Assembly (NCBI GenBank): GCA_965652425.1
Contig: CBFGVX010000005.1
Span: 1 to 64,000, forward strand
From: JANSXG01 sp965652425
GTDB lineage: Bacteria; Planctomycetota; Phycisphaerae; Phycisphaerales; UBA1924
Length of the DNA stretch: 64,000 nt
Direction of reading: 5' to 3'
Within the stretch, counting starts at the first letter, position 1. Each line of letters begins with the position of its first letter. Below are positions 15,953 to 24,875 of the stretch, piece by piece. The notes beneath the pieces are model-generated. The model made no database searches, had not been told where the DNA came from, and was given only the letters and a program-made list of their open reading frames with translations. The translations under genes and the position numbers were made by a program.

Positions 15953-18900
15953 ATGGAAGCACAACACGAAGTTATCCCCCGTTCCGATGAGGACGCCACC
16001 AGCCAGCTTCCTGCCCTCAAGGTGCTCATGAACCTCGGCTGGAAGTATCTGACGCCTGAAGTGGCCCTCGCCCTTCGCGGCGGACGCACATCCGAGGTTC
16101 TGCTGCACGGCGTTCTTGAGGATTGGCTGCGGGCGAACAACCGGATCGAGTATCGCGGCGAGTCCGTGCCATTCACTGAGGCGAACATCGCCTCGGCGAT
16201 CTCAAACCTGCGTGATGAGCAGGACGACGGGCTCGTCCGCACCAACGAGAAGATTTACGACCAGCTCCTCCTCGGGAAGTCTCTGAAACAACTCGTGGTC
16301 GGAGACAGCAAGAGCTTCCAGTTGAAGTACATCGACTGGGACAACCCAGAGAACAATGTCTACCACATCACCGAGGAGTACCCAGTGGATCGGTCGGGCT
16401 CGCAGAAGACCTACCGCCCTGACATCGTGCTCTTTGTGAACGGCATCCCGCTCGGCGTGATCGAATGCAAGCGCGGCGACCTCGGTCCCGGCAAGCCCGC
16501 GCCGGTCGTTCAGGCGATTGAGCAGCAGGTTCGGAATCAGAAGGCCGACGGCATCCCGAAGCTCTACTGGTACTCGCAGGTCCTTGGAGCCCTCTCTCCG
16601 GCCGGCATGGCCCCAGTCGACGAAGAGTCCGAGGAGTACGCGTCCGAGGCGAAGCTCCCGGCCCGCTACGCGACCACGGGGACGCCGCGGAAGTTCTGGG
16701 CGAGCTGGAAAGAGTCCACGCTTTCGAGCGGCGAAAGGGAGATCTCTGACGAATCTATCGAGAAGGCCGTCAACGCTCAGTTGTCTTCAGAGGACATTGC
16801 TCGCCTCCTCGGGCATCGGTCTCCGAGTGTGCGGGCGGATTTCATCGCCGCGGAGTCGGAAGGGCGGCTGGTGACGGAGCAGGATCGGCTGCTCTGCAGC
16901 GTGTTCTCTCCCCAGAGACTGCTGCGACTGGCTCACCGGTACATCGTATTTGATGCGGGCGTGAAAAAGGTCGCTCGCTACCAGCAGTATTTCTGCGTCG
17001 AGAAGATCCGTCAGCGCATCCGAGATCTCGGCGAAGACGGCACCCGGCGTGGTGGCGTCGTCTGGCATACACAGGGGTCGGGGAAGAGCCTCACAATGGT
17101 CATGCTTGCCAAGGCAATCGCGATGGATCGCGAGCGGGGTGAACTGGTTGGGGCCGAGAGCGGCGCACGAATCGTACTGGTCACTGACCGCGTCGATCTC
17201 GATGACCAGATCTACCGCACCTTCAAGCACTGCGGGCTGAAGGTCCTGCAGGCGAACAAGGGAAGCGATCTCGTCAGGCTTCTGGCCGATACTGAGGCGA
17301 AGATCGTCACGACGGTGATCAATAAGTTCGATGCTGCACTCGGCAAGGAGCAGGTCTGCATCGACGACCCGAATGTCTTTGTCCTCGTGGATGAGGGGCA
17401 CCGCACCCAGTTCGGTATCCGGCACTCCACCATGCGCCGTGTATTGCCCAACGCGTGCTACATCGGGTTCACCGGTACGCCCGTCCGGAAAGACGACCGA
17501 AGCACGGTTGAGAAGTTCGGCGGCATGATCGACGCTTACACGATCAAGCAGGCAGAGCAGGACCGAGCCGTTCTACCGATCGTGTACGAAGGCCGTTATG
17601 TCGTCAAGGATGTGAACCAGGCCGAGATCGACGACTGGTTCGAGAAGTACACGGAAGGGCTGTCGGACGATCAGAAGGAAGACCTGCGTAGGAAGGTAAG
17701 CACCGAAGACCAGATTATGCAGGCTGATCCGGTGATCCGGCGCATCGCACGCGATGTCTCGGAGCATTACCGCAACTTCCTGCAGGGGACCGGGCTCAAG
17801 GCGCAGCTCGTGGCCCCCTCCAAGGCCGCCGCGATCCGCTACAAGCACTGGCTGGACGACCTCGGTGAGGTTCGGGCCGAAGTCCTGATCTCGCCTCCAG
17901 ATGATCGGGAGGGAGACGAAGACATCTACAAGCCGAACCGGGAGATCGTCAATCAATACTGGAAGGGCATCACGGAGCGATTCGGAACAGATGAGCAGTA
18001 CGCCAAGCAGCTGATTAACGCGTTCAAGTTCGGTGACACGACCGACCCAGGGAGCGACGCCCCTGAGATCATGATCGTTGTCGACAAGCTCCTCACCGGG
18101 TTTGATGCCCCCGAGAACACGGTTCTTTATCTAGCGCGCAAGCTGAGAGAGCACAATCTGCTTCAAGCGATCGCGCGTGTAAATCGCCTCGCGCCGGGCA
18201 AGGAGCGCGGGTATGTCATGGACTATCGGGGGGTGCTGCAGGAACTCGATCAGGCGTTCGCGATGTACTCAAAGGATCCTGACGATCCAGAAGCTGCCAG
18301 CCTCGGCTATGTCGAGAAGCTGGCGGGGATCGAAACCGCCTGGGAGGAACTGCCGCAGCGTCATGCAGCGTTGCTCGACACCTTCAAGGAGATCGCAGGC
18401 AGTCGAGACGCGGAGCGTTACCAGCAGCACTTGGCGGACGAGGCCTTAAGGATCCGCTTCTACGAGCGGTACGCGGCGTTCGCCCGAGTCTTGGATGTCG
18501 CGTTGTCGTCCCACAAGTTCTTGGAGCAGACACCCGAGAAAACAGTCGCCAAATACCGGCAGGATCTGAAGTTCTACGGCGAGCTGCGGAGAGCAGTCCG
18601 GATTCGATATGCCGAGGTCGTCGACTTCTCCGAGTATGAACCGAAGATCCGTAAGCTCCTCGACCAGTACATCAGCGCGAGCGGTGTCGAAACTATCACC
18701 GGCAAGATTGACCTGTACGATCGAGATCAGCGAGCGGCGGCTCTTAAAGCTGCTGGAACCCCTGCCGCGAAGGCAGAGACCATCGCCAGCAACGTCGAGC
18801 GGATTCTCGAAACCAAGGTTAGGGAAGAAGATCCAGCGACGTATCTGCGACTGTCGGCCATGCTCCGCAAGGTTATCGAGCAGATGCGGGCTGGTTGGCT

Positions 18901-19255
18901 TGCTGCTGCCGAAGCCCTCATCCAAGTGGAGAAGATCGAAAGCGAAGTAGTGCGCCCGAGCTCAGACGATGTCCCAATGGCGCTGAAGGACAATCGTCTG
19001 GCGGCCGTCTTGTTTCGGAACACTCGAGACAGTCTCGGCGATCACGCTGAAGAGGCAGCGATCGCTATGGATCGGGTCATCCGTGAGAACGCGATCGTGG
19101 GCTGGAAGGAGAACGTGGATCGCCAAAAGGCGATGCGTCAGGGAATCGACGACTATCTCTTCGACTTGTCGGGGCGGACCGGGGCCGATTGGCCCATTGA
19201 AGTGATAGACCGCGTCATCGATACGTCGCTTGAGCGAGCGAGGGCGGTTCTGTGA
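15953..19255 (+). CDS. hsdR: Type I restriction endonuclease subunit R
   Basis: The roughly 1100-residue HsdR has an N-terminal PD-(D/E)xK nuclease (PDIVLFVNGIPLGVIECKRG, about residues 155-175), a superfamily 2 translocase with Walker A TQGSGKS near residue 375 and motif II DEGH near 480, motif III GFTGTP, and motif VI QAIARVNR. It cuts DNA after translocation when bound to the methylase complex. The start is ATG 15953 (GTG 15950 is possible); GGAG lies about 14 bases upstream. It overlaps the metallopeptidase gene by four bases. Confidence 0.95.
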   Translation: MEAQHEVIPRSDEDATSQLPALKVLMNLGWKYLTPEVALALRGGRTSEVLLHGVLEDWLRANNRIEYRGESVPFTEANIASAISNLRDEQDDGLVRTNEKIYDQLLLGKSLKQLVVGDSKSFQLKYIDWDNPENNVYHITEEYPVDRSGSQKTYRPDIVLFVNGIPLGVIECKRGDLGPGKPAPVVQAIEQQVRNQKADGIPKLYWYSQVLGALSPAGMAPVDEESEEYASEAKLPARYATTGTPRKFWASWKESTLSSGEREISDESIEKAVNAQLSSEDIARLLGHRSPSVRADFIAAESEGRLVTEQDRLLCSVFSPQRLLRLAHRYIVFDAGVKKVARYQQYFCVEKIRQRIRDLGEDGTRRGGVVWHTQGSGKSLTMVMLAKAIAMDRERGELVGAESGARIVLVTDRVDLDDQIYRTFKHCGLKVLQANKGSDLVRLLADTEAKIVTTVINKFDAALGKEQVCIDDPNVFVLVDEGHRTQFGIRHSTMRRVLPNACYIGFTGTPVRKDDRSTVEKFGGMIDAYTIKQAEQDRAVLPIVYEGRYVVKDVNQAEIDDWFEKYTEGLSDDQKEDLRRKVSTEDQIMQADPVIRRIARDVSEHYRNFLQGTGLKAQLVAPSKAAAIRYKHWLDDLGEVRAEVLISPPDDREGDEDIYKPNREIVNQYWKGITERFGTDEQYAKQLINAFKFGDTTDPGSDAPEIMIVVDKLLTGFDAPENTVLYLARKLREHNLLQAIARVNRLAPGKERGYVMDYRGVLQELDQAFAMYSKDPDDPEAASLGYVEKLAGIETAWEELPQRHAALLDTFKEIAGSRDAERYQQHLADEALRIRFYERYAAFARVLDVALSSHKFLEQTPEKTVAKYRQDLKFYGELRRAVRIRYAEVVDFSEYEPKIRKLLDQYISASGVETITGKIDLYDRDQRAAALKAAGTPAAKAETIASNVERILETKVREEDPATYLRLSAMLRKVIEQMRAGWLAAAEALIQVEKIESEVVRPSSDDVPMALKDNRLAAVLFRNTRDSLGDHAEEAAIAMDRVIRENAIVGWKENVDRQKAMRQGIDDYLFDLSGRTGADWPIEVIDRVIDTSLERARAVL

Positions 19256-19989
19256 CGACTCATGCAGGTGAAGGCGGTCTGGAGTTGCGCGTTGGAAGCG
19301 AGATCATTCGCTACACCGTCGACCGCGGGGACCGTTCTACCACTCGCATTGTCGCCTACCCCTCAGGAGAGGTTGAGGTACGAACCAGTTGGTCGATGCC
19401 AGACTCGAAGGTCGAGGAGGTAGTGCGTCGGCGCGTTCGGTGGGTAATCCGGCAGCGTGAATACTTCGATCAGTTCAGGCCGCGGGATCCGGAGCGTCGA
19501 TTCGTCTCTGGCGAGACCCTGCGATACCTGGGACGACAATACCGGCTGAAAGTGTGCGATGGGATGTCCGAAGACGCTAAGCTGCGGGGGCGATACCTGG
19601 TCGTGACTCTTGGTCCGGGCTCGAGCGCTTCAGATGTCAGGAGGCTCACCCGGGGTTGGTATCGCAGCAGGGCGGATCAGGTGTTTGAGCGGCGGATGGA
19701 AGTTTGCGTCGAGCGACTTTCGGCGTATGGCATCGGCGATCATGACTTCCAGTTGCGCTGGATGTCACGGCGATGGGGAAGTTGCTCGTCGGAGGGACGG
19801 ATCACGTTAAATCCTCTTCTCGTGATCGCACCCATTGACTGCGTGGACTACGTCATAACCCACGAGCTCTGCCATCTCCAGCATCTCGCCCATGACGCCG
19901 CGTTCTACAAGCTCCTCGGCACCGTTTGCCCCGAGTGGCAAGCGACCCAGCGACGGCTGAAGCAGGTCGGGCGGCATCTCTCGCTTTGA
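19252..19989 (+). CDS. YgjP-like (DUF45) zinc metallopeptidase
   Basis: The 245-residue protein has the YgjP/DUF45 pattern: a beta-rich N-terminus, SRRWGSCSSEGRITLNP, then the zinc-binding HELCH at residues 204-208 and a third ligand region in QHLAHD. The usual sequence is HELAH or HELCH, so the site is intact. Genes of this family are often attached to type I restriction operons; their substrate is not known. It overlaps hsdR by four bases and is the last gene of the operon. The next 280 bases hold no gene but a duplicated tRNA flank. Confidence 0.88.
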   Translation: MTTHAGEGGLELRVGSEIIRYTVDRGDRSTTRIVAYPSGEVEVRTSWSMPDSKVEEVVRRRVRWVIRQREYFDQFRPRDPERRFVSGETLRYLGRQYRLKVCDGMSEDAKLRGRYLVVTLGPGSSASDVRRLTRGWYRSRADQVFERRMEVCVERLSAYGIGDHDFQLRWMSRRWGSCSSEGRITLNPLLVIAPIDCVDYVITHELCHLQHLAHDAAFYKLLGTVCPEWQATQRRLKQVGRHLSL

Positions 19990-20004
19990 ATGTGACCTGC
20001 GGGA

Positions 20005-20205
20005 GGTCTACAGGCCCTCCCTGCTAACCGCCCCAAAGACTCTCATAGAATCCAACCCCCAAACCGCTCCGACCGGCTGCCGTACGCCGCCGCCTGCTCT
20101 CTGCCAGCCGGGCCATTCCGAAACCCGCCAATCCACCGATGAGCCCGGTTGGTCCCGTCCGATGAATAACCCCGCATCCTAATGACACGGGGTTCTCCGC
20201 TCATG
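20005..20205. repeat. Diverged copy of the tRNA-Asn 3' flank
   Basis: This segment aligns over its whole length with 20951-21150. A nearly identical stretch of about 40 bases begins at GGTCTACA and runs through CTGCTAACCGCCCCAAAGAC; further blocks (CTCTCTGCC, CGCCAATCC, CCCGCATCC, CGGGGTTCTC) follow in order. The last part keeps the terminator stem (CCCCG...CGGGG) but has lost the run of A residues. The tRNA itself is not repeated. It lies just past the last island gene. Confidence 0.75.
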
Positions 20206-20276
20206 AGTCATGTTCGTCCGAGCGAGGAGACCGAGCCGGTCAGTGGTTGCTGCGCAGCGTATCCGCTTCTCGCCGC

Positions 20277-20882
20277 TCAGCGCCGACGCGCGACAATCAC
20301 CACCGCCGCCGTGCACGCCCCGACCAGGTTCGACACCAGATCCCAACCCGTGTTGACGTACCCGCCCACATTGTGATCGGGCACCGTGAGGGTGATCACG
20401 AACTCCAGCACCTCGTTCAGCGCCCCGAGCCCGCACCCCATCAACGCCGAGGCCACTGCGAGCCCCACCCGCGGCTGCCCGGCGCGGTGCTGCACTACAC
20501 GCACCAGTACGTCGAAGCAGGCAAGCGATGCCGCGAAGAACCCGAAGGCATGCACGACTTGGTCATACCGCGGCATCAGAGGGTGCAGCCGAAGGCTGTA
20601 CAGCACGGCACCGCCCGCGTCCGCCCATCCCGCCGGGATCACTACCGTTCCCCCGGCCATGTGCACCAGCCCCCACACCGCGAGCAGCCAGAGCGTCGAG
20701 TGCCGAAGTCCGAACCGCAGGTGCAGGAACGTAACGAGCCCGATGAACACCACCATCGCCCCCGCGTAGACCGCGAACTCCGCGTTCCCCACGCGCAGCG
20801 CCATCCCCGAGAAAACCACCATGTACACCCCAACGAAAATCGCCAAGGGCAAGGGGATCCGTTTGCGAGGTTCTGCAGGCAT
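20277..20882 (-). CDS. YjdF/DUF2238-like membrane protein
   Basis: The 201-residue protein has about six membrane helices and the family's signature blocks: RYDQVVHAFGF, GALNEVLEF and NTGWDLVSNLVGA. These resemble DUF2238 (YjdF) proteins, integral inner-membrane proteins of unknown function distantly like VanZ. It stands alone between two copies of the tRNA flank on the same strand as the tRNA. Confidence 0.78.
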   Translation of the reverse strand: MPAEPRKRIPLPLAIFVGVYMVVFSGMALRVGNAEFAVYAGAMVVFIGLVTFLHLRFGLRHSTLWLLAVWGLVHMAGGTVVIPAGWADAGGAVLYSLRLHPLMPRYDQVVHAFGFFAASLACFDVLVRVVQHRAGQPRVGLAVASALMGCGLGALNEVLEFVITLTVPDHNVGGYVNTGWDLVSNLVGACTAAVVIVARRR

Positions 20883-20950
20883 CCCGAAAGCCTACTCGCA
20901 GCCCCGTCTCTCCAGTGACGAGATTCTTGGTTTGAACCTGATACCTCTGG

Positions 20951-21150
20951 GGTCTACACCCGCTCCCTGCTAACCGCCCCAAAGACTCTCAGAGAATCCA
21001 GCCCCGAAACCGGCCCGCCACCGCCCCAAGCCTCGCCGCTCGCGACTCTCTGCCGACCCCACCATTCCAAAAACCCCGCCAATCCGCCAAAAAACCCGGT
21101 CCGCCCAGCCCAAGAAAAAACCCCGCATCCATCGGATACGGGGTTCTCAG
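20951..21150. repeat. tRNA-Asn 3' flank, original copy
   Basis: The 200 bases directly downstream of tRNA-Asn (on the minus strand) repeat at 20005-20205, offset by 946 bases. This copy holds the intact tRNA terminator and is taken as the original because it abuts the tRNA. Confidence 0.75.
21115..21143 (-). terminator. Terminator of tRNA-Asn
   Basis: On the minus strand CCCCGTATCC and GGATGCGGGG form a 10-bp stem with one G-T pair and a 3-base loop, followed by six T residues. It begins eight bases after the tRNA 3' end. Confidence 0.85.
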
Positions 21151-21222
21151 CTCCCCGAGCAGGACTCGAACCTGCAACCTAGCGGTTAACAGCCGCTCGC
21201 TCTACCATTGAGCTATCGGGGA
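21151..21222 (-). tRNA. tRNA-Asn (anticodon GTT)
   Basis: The 72-base sequence folds as a cloverleaf: acceptor stem TCCCCGA/TCGGGGA with discriminator G, D-arm GCTC...GAGC, anticodon stem GCGGC... with loop CTGTTAA giving anticodon GTT, and T-arm CAGG-TTCGAGT-CCTG. No CCA is encoded. A terminator follows immediately. tRNA genes of this kind are common integration sites, and the accessory island ends close by. Confidence 0.95.
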
Positions 21223-21312
21223 AAATAGGTTGTTTGGGCAAAGTACGGCATTTGCCGGACCCGCCGCGGCTCGTCAGGATAGCCGAAATTGCGGCGTTCG
21301 CAAGTGGCCGAC

Positions 21313-21340
21313 TTGCTGTTTCGGCGATTTCCGCTATCCT
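21313..21340 (+). promoter_or_regulatory. Putative sigma-70 promoter of rpmE
   Basis: TTGCTG (21313-21318) and TATCCT (21335-21340) are 16 bases apart and about 130 bases before the rpmE start. The rest of the 248-bp gap between tRNA-Asn and rpmE shows no gene. Confidence 0.4.
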
Positions 21341-21470
21341 CTTCGACCCGACCCATCAGGCCGCTCAGGCACGGCCCGGGATCGGCGTTGCAGAGTGAAT
21401 TTCCCAACCCTCGGGCGATTGGCCCGGGCGGTCGAACCCTTTGAAGTCCTCCGGACGACCAGGCGAAGTC

Positions 21471-21695
21471 ATGAAAGACAAGACCCACCCCACCTACTAC
21501 CCCAACTGCAAGGTCTACTACAACGGCGAGGTGGTCTTCACCACCGGCGCGACCGTGCCGGAGTTGAAGGTCGATGTGTGGTCCGGCTCGCACCCGTTCT
21601 TCACGGGTAAGTCCAGCTTCGTGGACGCCGCGGGCCGCGTCGAGAAGTTCCAGAAGAAGTTCTCGGGCAACTACTTCCAGAGCAAGAAGAAGTAA
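21471..21695 (+). CDS. rpmE: 50S ribosomal protein bL31
   Basis: The 74-residue protein reads MKDKTHPTYY... with the family blocks VVFTTGATVPELKVDVWSGSHPFFTGK and RVEKFQKKF. It has only one cysteine in the N-terminal region, so it lacks the four-cysteine zinc site of zinc-type L31. A frame extension to 21441 adds ten residues, but ATG 21471 fits the family. A stem-loop follows at 21721. Confidence 0.95.
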   Translation: MKDKTHPTYYPNCKVYYNGEVVFTTGATVPELKVDVWSGSHPFFTGKSSFVDAAGRVEKFQKKFSGNYFQSKKK

Positions 21696-21720
21696 TCGCG
21701 GCGATTCGCCCGCTGTTCAG

Positions 21721-21754
21721 GCCCGATCTTCGCTGGCGATGGATCGGGCTGTTT
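21721..21754 (+). terminator. Putative terminator after rpmE
   Basis: An 8-bp perfect stem, GCCCGATC (21721-21728) and GATCGGGC (21742-21749), is followed by TGTTT. The T-run is short, so efficiency is uncertain; prfA begins 50 bases on. Confidence 0.5.
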
Positions 21755-21802
21755 CATGCGCTGAACCGACGGCTCCAGCCCCTCTGATACCCTGCACCGC
21801 CC

Positions 21803-22900
21803 ATGGCCTCCACCGATTCCAAGCCCCAAGACACGCTGCTGGCCAAGCTGAGCCAGTTGTCCAACCGGCGCGATGAACTGGCCGATCAGCTCATGGACCC
21901 CGAGGTGCTCGGTGATCATCGGGCGGTGCGCGATCTGTCGATCCGCAAGGCCGCGATCGATCCTGTCGCCGACGGCTACCGCGCCTACGAGAAACTCATC
22001 GCCGAAGCCGCGGACCTCCGGGCCGTCATCGATGGGGGCGAGGAGCCCGAACTCGTCGCGATGGCGCGCGAAGAACTGCCGCAGGTCGAGGCCAAAGCCG
22101 CGGCGATCCTTAATCAGTCCCTTGAGCACCTCGTCAACGCCGATGACCGTGCCATCGGCTCGGTTATGCTCGAACTCCGCGCCGGCGTCGGCGGCGATGA
22201 GGCGGGCCTGTGGGCCCGCGACCTGCTGGAGATGTACCGCAAGTTCGCCGCGAGCCGCGGCTGGTCCTTCGAGGCCATCGACTTCGCCGAGGACGACGGT
22301 CAGGGCGGGCTGCGCTCGGGCGTGTTCAACATCCGGGGCGAGGGCGTCTGGTCCGCGCTGCAGGCCGAGGCGGGGACGCACTGCGTGAAGCGCGTCCCCG
22401 CGACCGAGACCCAGGGGCGCGTCCACACCTCGACCGCCACCGTCGCCGTGCTCCCCGAGCCCGAGTCGGTCGAGATCGATCTCGACCCCGACGAGGTCGA
22501 TGAGCATGTGACCACCGCCCAGGGCCCCGGCGGGCAGAATGTGAACAAGGTCGCCACCGCCGTGCACCTCATCCACCGCCCGACCGGCATCGAGGTGCGC
22601 ATGCAGGAGACCAAGAGCCAGCAGCAGAACCGCGAGAAGGCATGGAGACTCCTCCGCGCCCGGCTGTACGAGCGCGAGCTCGAGCGCAAGCGCCAGGAAG
22701 AAGCCGCGGCGAGAAACCAGCAGATCGGCAGCGGCGGGCGCGCTGAGCGCATCCGCACCTACCGCTGGAAGGACTCGATCGCCGTGGACCACCGGCTGAA
22801 CGAGTCGTTCCCGCTCGCGAGCACCATAGCCGGCGACCTCGACCCGCTCGTCGAAGCGCTCGTACGGATCGAAACCCAGAGGCGGCTCGAAGCGCTATGA
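21803..22900 (+). CDS. prfA: Peptide chain release factor 1
   Basis: The 365-residue protein has the catalytic GGQ loop (GPGGQNVNK) near residue 242, which triggers peptide release, and the PAT codon-recognition motif (RVPATETQG), which marks RF1 rather than RF2. It reads UAA and UAG stops. Length is normal. It overlaps the next gene by four bases. Confidence 0.95.
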   Translation: MASTDSKPQDTLLAKLSQLSNRRDELADQLMDPEVLGDHRAVRDLSIRKAAIDPVADGYRAYEKLIAEAADLRAVIDGGEEPELVAMAREELPQVEAKAAAILNQSLEHLVNADDRAIGSVMLELRAGVGGDEAGLWARDLLEMYRKFAASRGWSFEAIDFAEDDGQGGLRSGVFNIRGEGVWSALQAEAGTHCVKRVPATETQGRVHTSTATVAVLPEPESVEIDLDPDEVDEHVTTAQGPGGQNVNKVATAVHLIHRPTGIEVRMQETKSQQQNREKAWRLLRARLYERELERKRQEEAAARNQQIGSGGRAERIRTYRWKDSIAVDHRLNESFPLASTIAGDLDPLVEALVRIETQRRLEAL

Positions 22901-24222
22901 CGCAGACCCAGGCGGACATCGCGATCATCGGAGCCGGCGCGGCGGGTCTCATGGCGGCGGTGTTCGCCGGTCGCGCAGCGCAGGAAGCCGGTCGGCCGCT
23001 GCGCATCATCGCCGTGGACGGCGCGAAGAAGCTCGGCGCGAAGATCCTCGTCGCCGGCGGCGGGCGCTGCAATGTCACGCACTACAAGGTCGACGCCGAC
23101 CAGTACGCCGGTTCAAGCACCAACGCCATCAAGAAGGTGCTCCGCCGATTCGACGCGGCGCAGACCAAGGCCTTCTTCGCCGAGCTGGGCGTGGAGCTCA
23201 AGCGCGAGGACACCGGCAAGCTGTTCCCCGTCACCGACAAGGCCCAGACCGTGCTCGATGCGCTGCTCGGCGCGGTGCGCGACGCCGGGGCCGAACTGTG
23301 GCACCCGTGGCGCGTCGCGTCGCTCGGTCGCGATGACGAAGGCCGCTTCGTCATCACCCGCCAGCACACCGACGAGAAAGGGCGATACCTCGAAGCCGCC
23401 GATCCCGACACGATCCTCGCCGAGCGCGTCATCCTCGCCACCGGAGGCAAGGCCCTGCCCCGCACCGGTTCCGACGGTGCGGGCTACGCCTTCGCCAGGG
23501 CGATGGGCCACAGCGTGACCGACCGCGTGTTCCCGTCGCTGGTGCCGATCCTGCTGGGCGACGAGGCGAGCCACCTCACGCAGCTCAGCGGCATCGCTTC
23601 CGTCGCCACGCTTGAGGTCCGTTCCGGCACCGGCAAGAAGCTCAAGGAGTTCACCAACTCCACGCTGCTCACCCACTTCGGCCTCAGCGGCCCCGGCGCG
23701 CTCGACATCAGCCGCTGGTTCTTCGATGCGCAGCATCATGACCCGGACACGGCGCTCGTCATTAACTGGCTACCCGGCGAGTCGTTCGAGTCGGCAGACA
23801 AACTGCTGCTGTCGCTCGGCAAGCGCAGCGTGCACCGCTGGCTGAAGGAAGACCGCGGCTTCCCCGACCGCCTCGCGCGGATGCTGTGCGACAAGGCCGG
23901 GGTCGATGCCAACGCGCCGGCGTCCGCGCTCACGCGCGACCAGCGGCGCGAGCTCGTGCGCGTCCTGACCGACATGCCGTTGCCCGTCACCGGCGACCGC
24001 GGCTTCACCTACGCCGAAGTCACCGCCGGCGGCGTGCCGCTGGACGAGATCGACCTGAAAACCATGGAAAGCCGCGTCCAATCTGGTCTGCACCTCATCG
24101 GCGAGATCTGCGATGTGGACGGGCGCATCGGCGGCTTTAACTTCCAGTGGGCCTGGGCGAGTGGGTATGTGGCGGGGAGTGGGGCGGGGAAACAGACCTC
24201 GAGCGCTACCGCGGTTTCGTGA
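22897..24222 (+). CDS. FAD-dependent oxidoreductase of the HI0933/YhiN family
   Basis: The 441-residue flavoprotein starts with the dinucleotide-binding motif IIGAGAAGLMAA and the family block AKKLGAKILVAGGGRCNVT, and ends with the second FAD contact (GLHLIGEICDVDGRIGGFNFQWAWASG). These match the HI0933/YhiN/BaiN family. The substrate is not known for most members. It starts at the ATGA overlap with prfA. Confidence 0.88.
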   Translation: MTQTQADIAIIGAGAAGLMAAVFAGRAAQEAGRPLRIIAVDGAKKLGAKILVAGGGRCNVTHYKVDADQYAGSSTNAIKKVLRRFDAAQTKAFFAELGVELKREDTGKLFPVTDKAQTVLDALLGAVRDAGAELWHPWRVASLGRDDEGRFVITRQHTDEKGRYLEAADPDTILAERVILATGGKALPRTGSDGAGYAFARAMGHSVTDRVFPSLVPILLGDEASHLTQLSGIASVATLEVRSGTGKKLKEFTNSTLLTHFGLSGPGALDISRWFFDAQHHDPDTALVINWLPGESFESADKLLLSLGKRSVHRWLKEDRGFPDRLARMLCDKAGVDANAPASALTRDQRRELVRVLTDMPLPVTGDRGFTYAEVTAGGVPLDEIDLKTMESRVQSGLHLIGEICDVDGRIGGFNFQWAWASGYVAGSGAGKQTSSATAVS

Positions 24223-24281
24223 AACCGCGGTTGATTTGGGTCGTATAGGCTCCCGAGCTTTCGCGATGTTTGGAGTTTCAT

Positions 24282-24635
24282 GTGACCGATGCAGCTGAGA
24301 CAAAAGAACCACCCTCCGATGCATCAGCGGACTTCGATCATCAAGACGGACGCCTGACTGCGAGCCAAGCGACGACATTTGCTGTATTCCTAATTGGGGC
24401 GGCCCTGTACCTCGCGCACCAGTACTTCGATCCAATGGGCGGCTTAGTCGGTCGGAACGGAATCGGGATTGCGATCGCGTCGCTGATTGTCTTCGTCCTG
24501 AGTGTGTTCGTGATAGGTCAGCGACAGGGTCCACTTTCGCTGGTTGTTTACACCATTTGCTTTGTCTCAATGCTGGCGTCTGGACTGGTAGTCGGTGTCG
24601 CGTTCTTAGTGGGGATTGGAACCCTCTTTGAGTAA
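24282..24635 (+). CDS. Small three-helix membrane protein
   Basis: The GTG at 24282 has GGAG six bases upstream and gives a 117-residue protein; a TTG at 24270 is an alternative. An acidic N-terminus of about 30 residues is followed by three hydrophobic helices (about residues 32-50, 63-82, 86-112). Its GC content is lower than that of the neighbours. No family recognised. Confidence 0.55.
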   Translation: MTDAAETKEPPSDASADFDHQDGRLTASQATTFAVFLIGAALYLAHQYFDPMGGLVGRNGIGIAIASLIVFVLSVFVIGQRQGPLSLVVYTICFVSMLASGLVVGVAFLVGIGTLFE

Positions 24636-24699
24636 ATCCGGTCTTAGCTGTGCGAACCATGCAGAGGCGACCGTCCATGCAGAATACGGCGTGTCCTCT

Positions 24700-24847
24700 T
24701 GCTCCCTCTCCCCTTGAGGGAGAGGGTTGGGGTGAGGGGTCAGCGGCGCAGCCGCTGCGGTTCGAAGGTGACGCATTGACCGCCCCCTCATCCGGTCTTG
24801 TGCTGAAACCGCACAAGACCACCTTCTCCCGCGAGGGGAGAAGGAGC
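24700..24847. repeat. MITE-like palindromic repeat element
   Basis: The two ends are inverted copies of about 26 bases (GCTCCCTCTCCCCTTGAGGG at the left; its counterpart with a few changes at the right, up to 24847), each itself a hairpin, followed inward by GTGAGGGG and CCCCTCATC. Inside are two perfect hairpins: AGCGGC/GCCGCT (24742-24756) and a 10-bp GGTCTTGTGC/GCACAAGACC (24794-24820). The right end is 26 bases identical to the repeat at 61986-62040. The remainder of the 240-bp gap before aroDE holds nothing else. Confidence 0.7.
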
Positions 24848-24875
24848 GATCCACGCAGGCCGCTACACTCCCCCC

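Noticed and set aside
21151..21222. tRNA-Asn as a classical attachment site with duplicated 3' end
   Set aside because: The duplicated segment begins after the tRNA and contains none of its bases, so it is not a standard integrase att repeat; the large serine recombinase here also need not use a tRNA.
21213..21593. Frames on both strands between tRNA-Asn and rpmE
   Set aside because: No start signal or family-like block; the gap is best read as promoter region for rpmE and tRNA-Asn.
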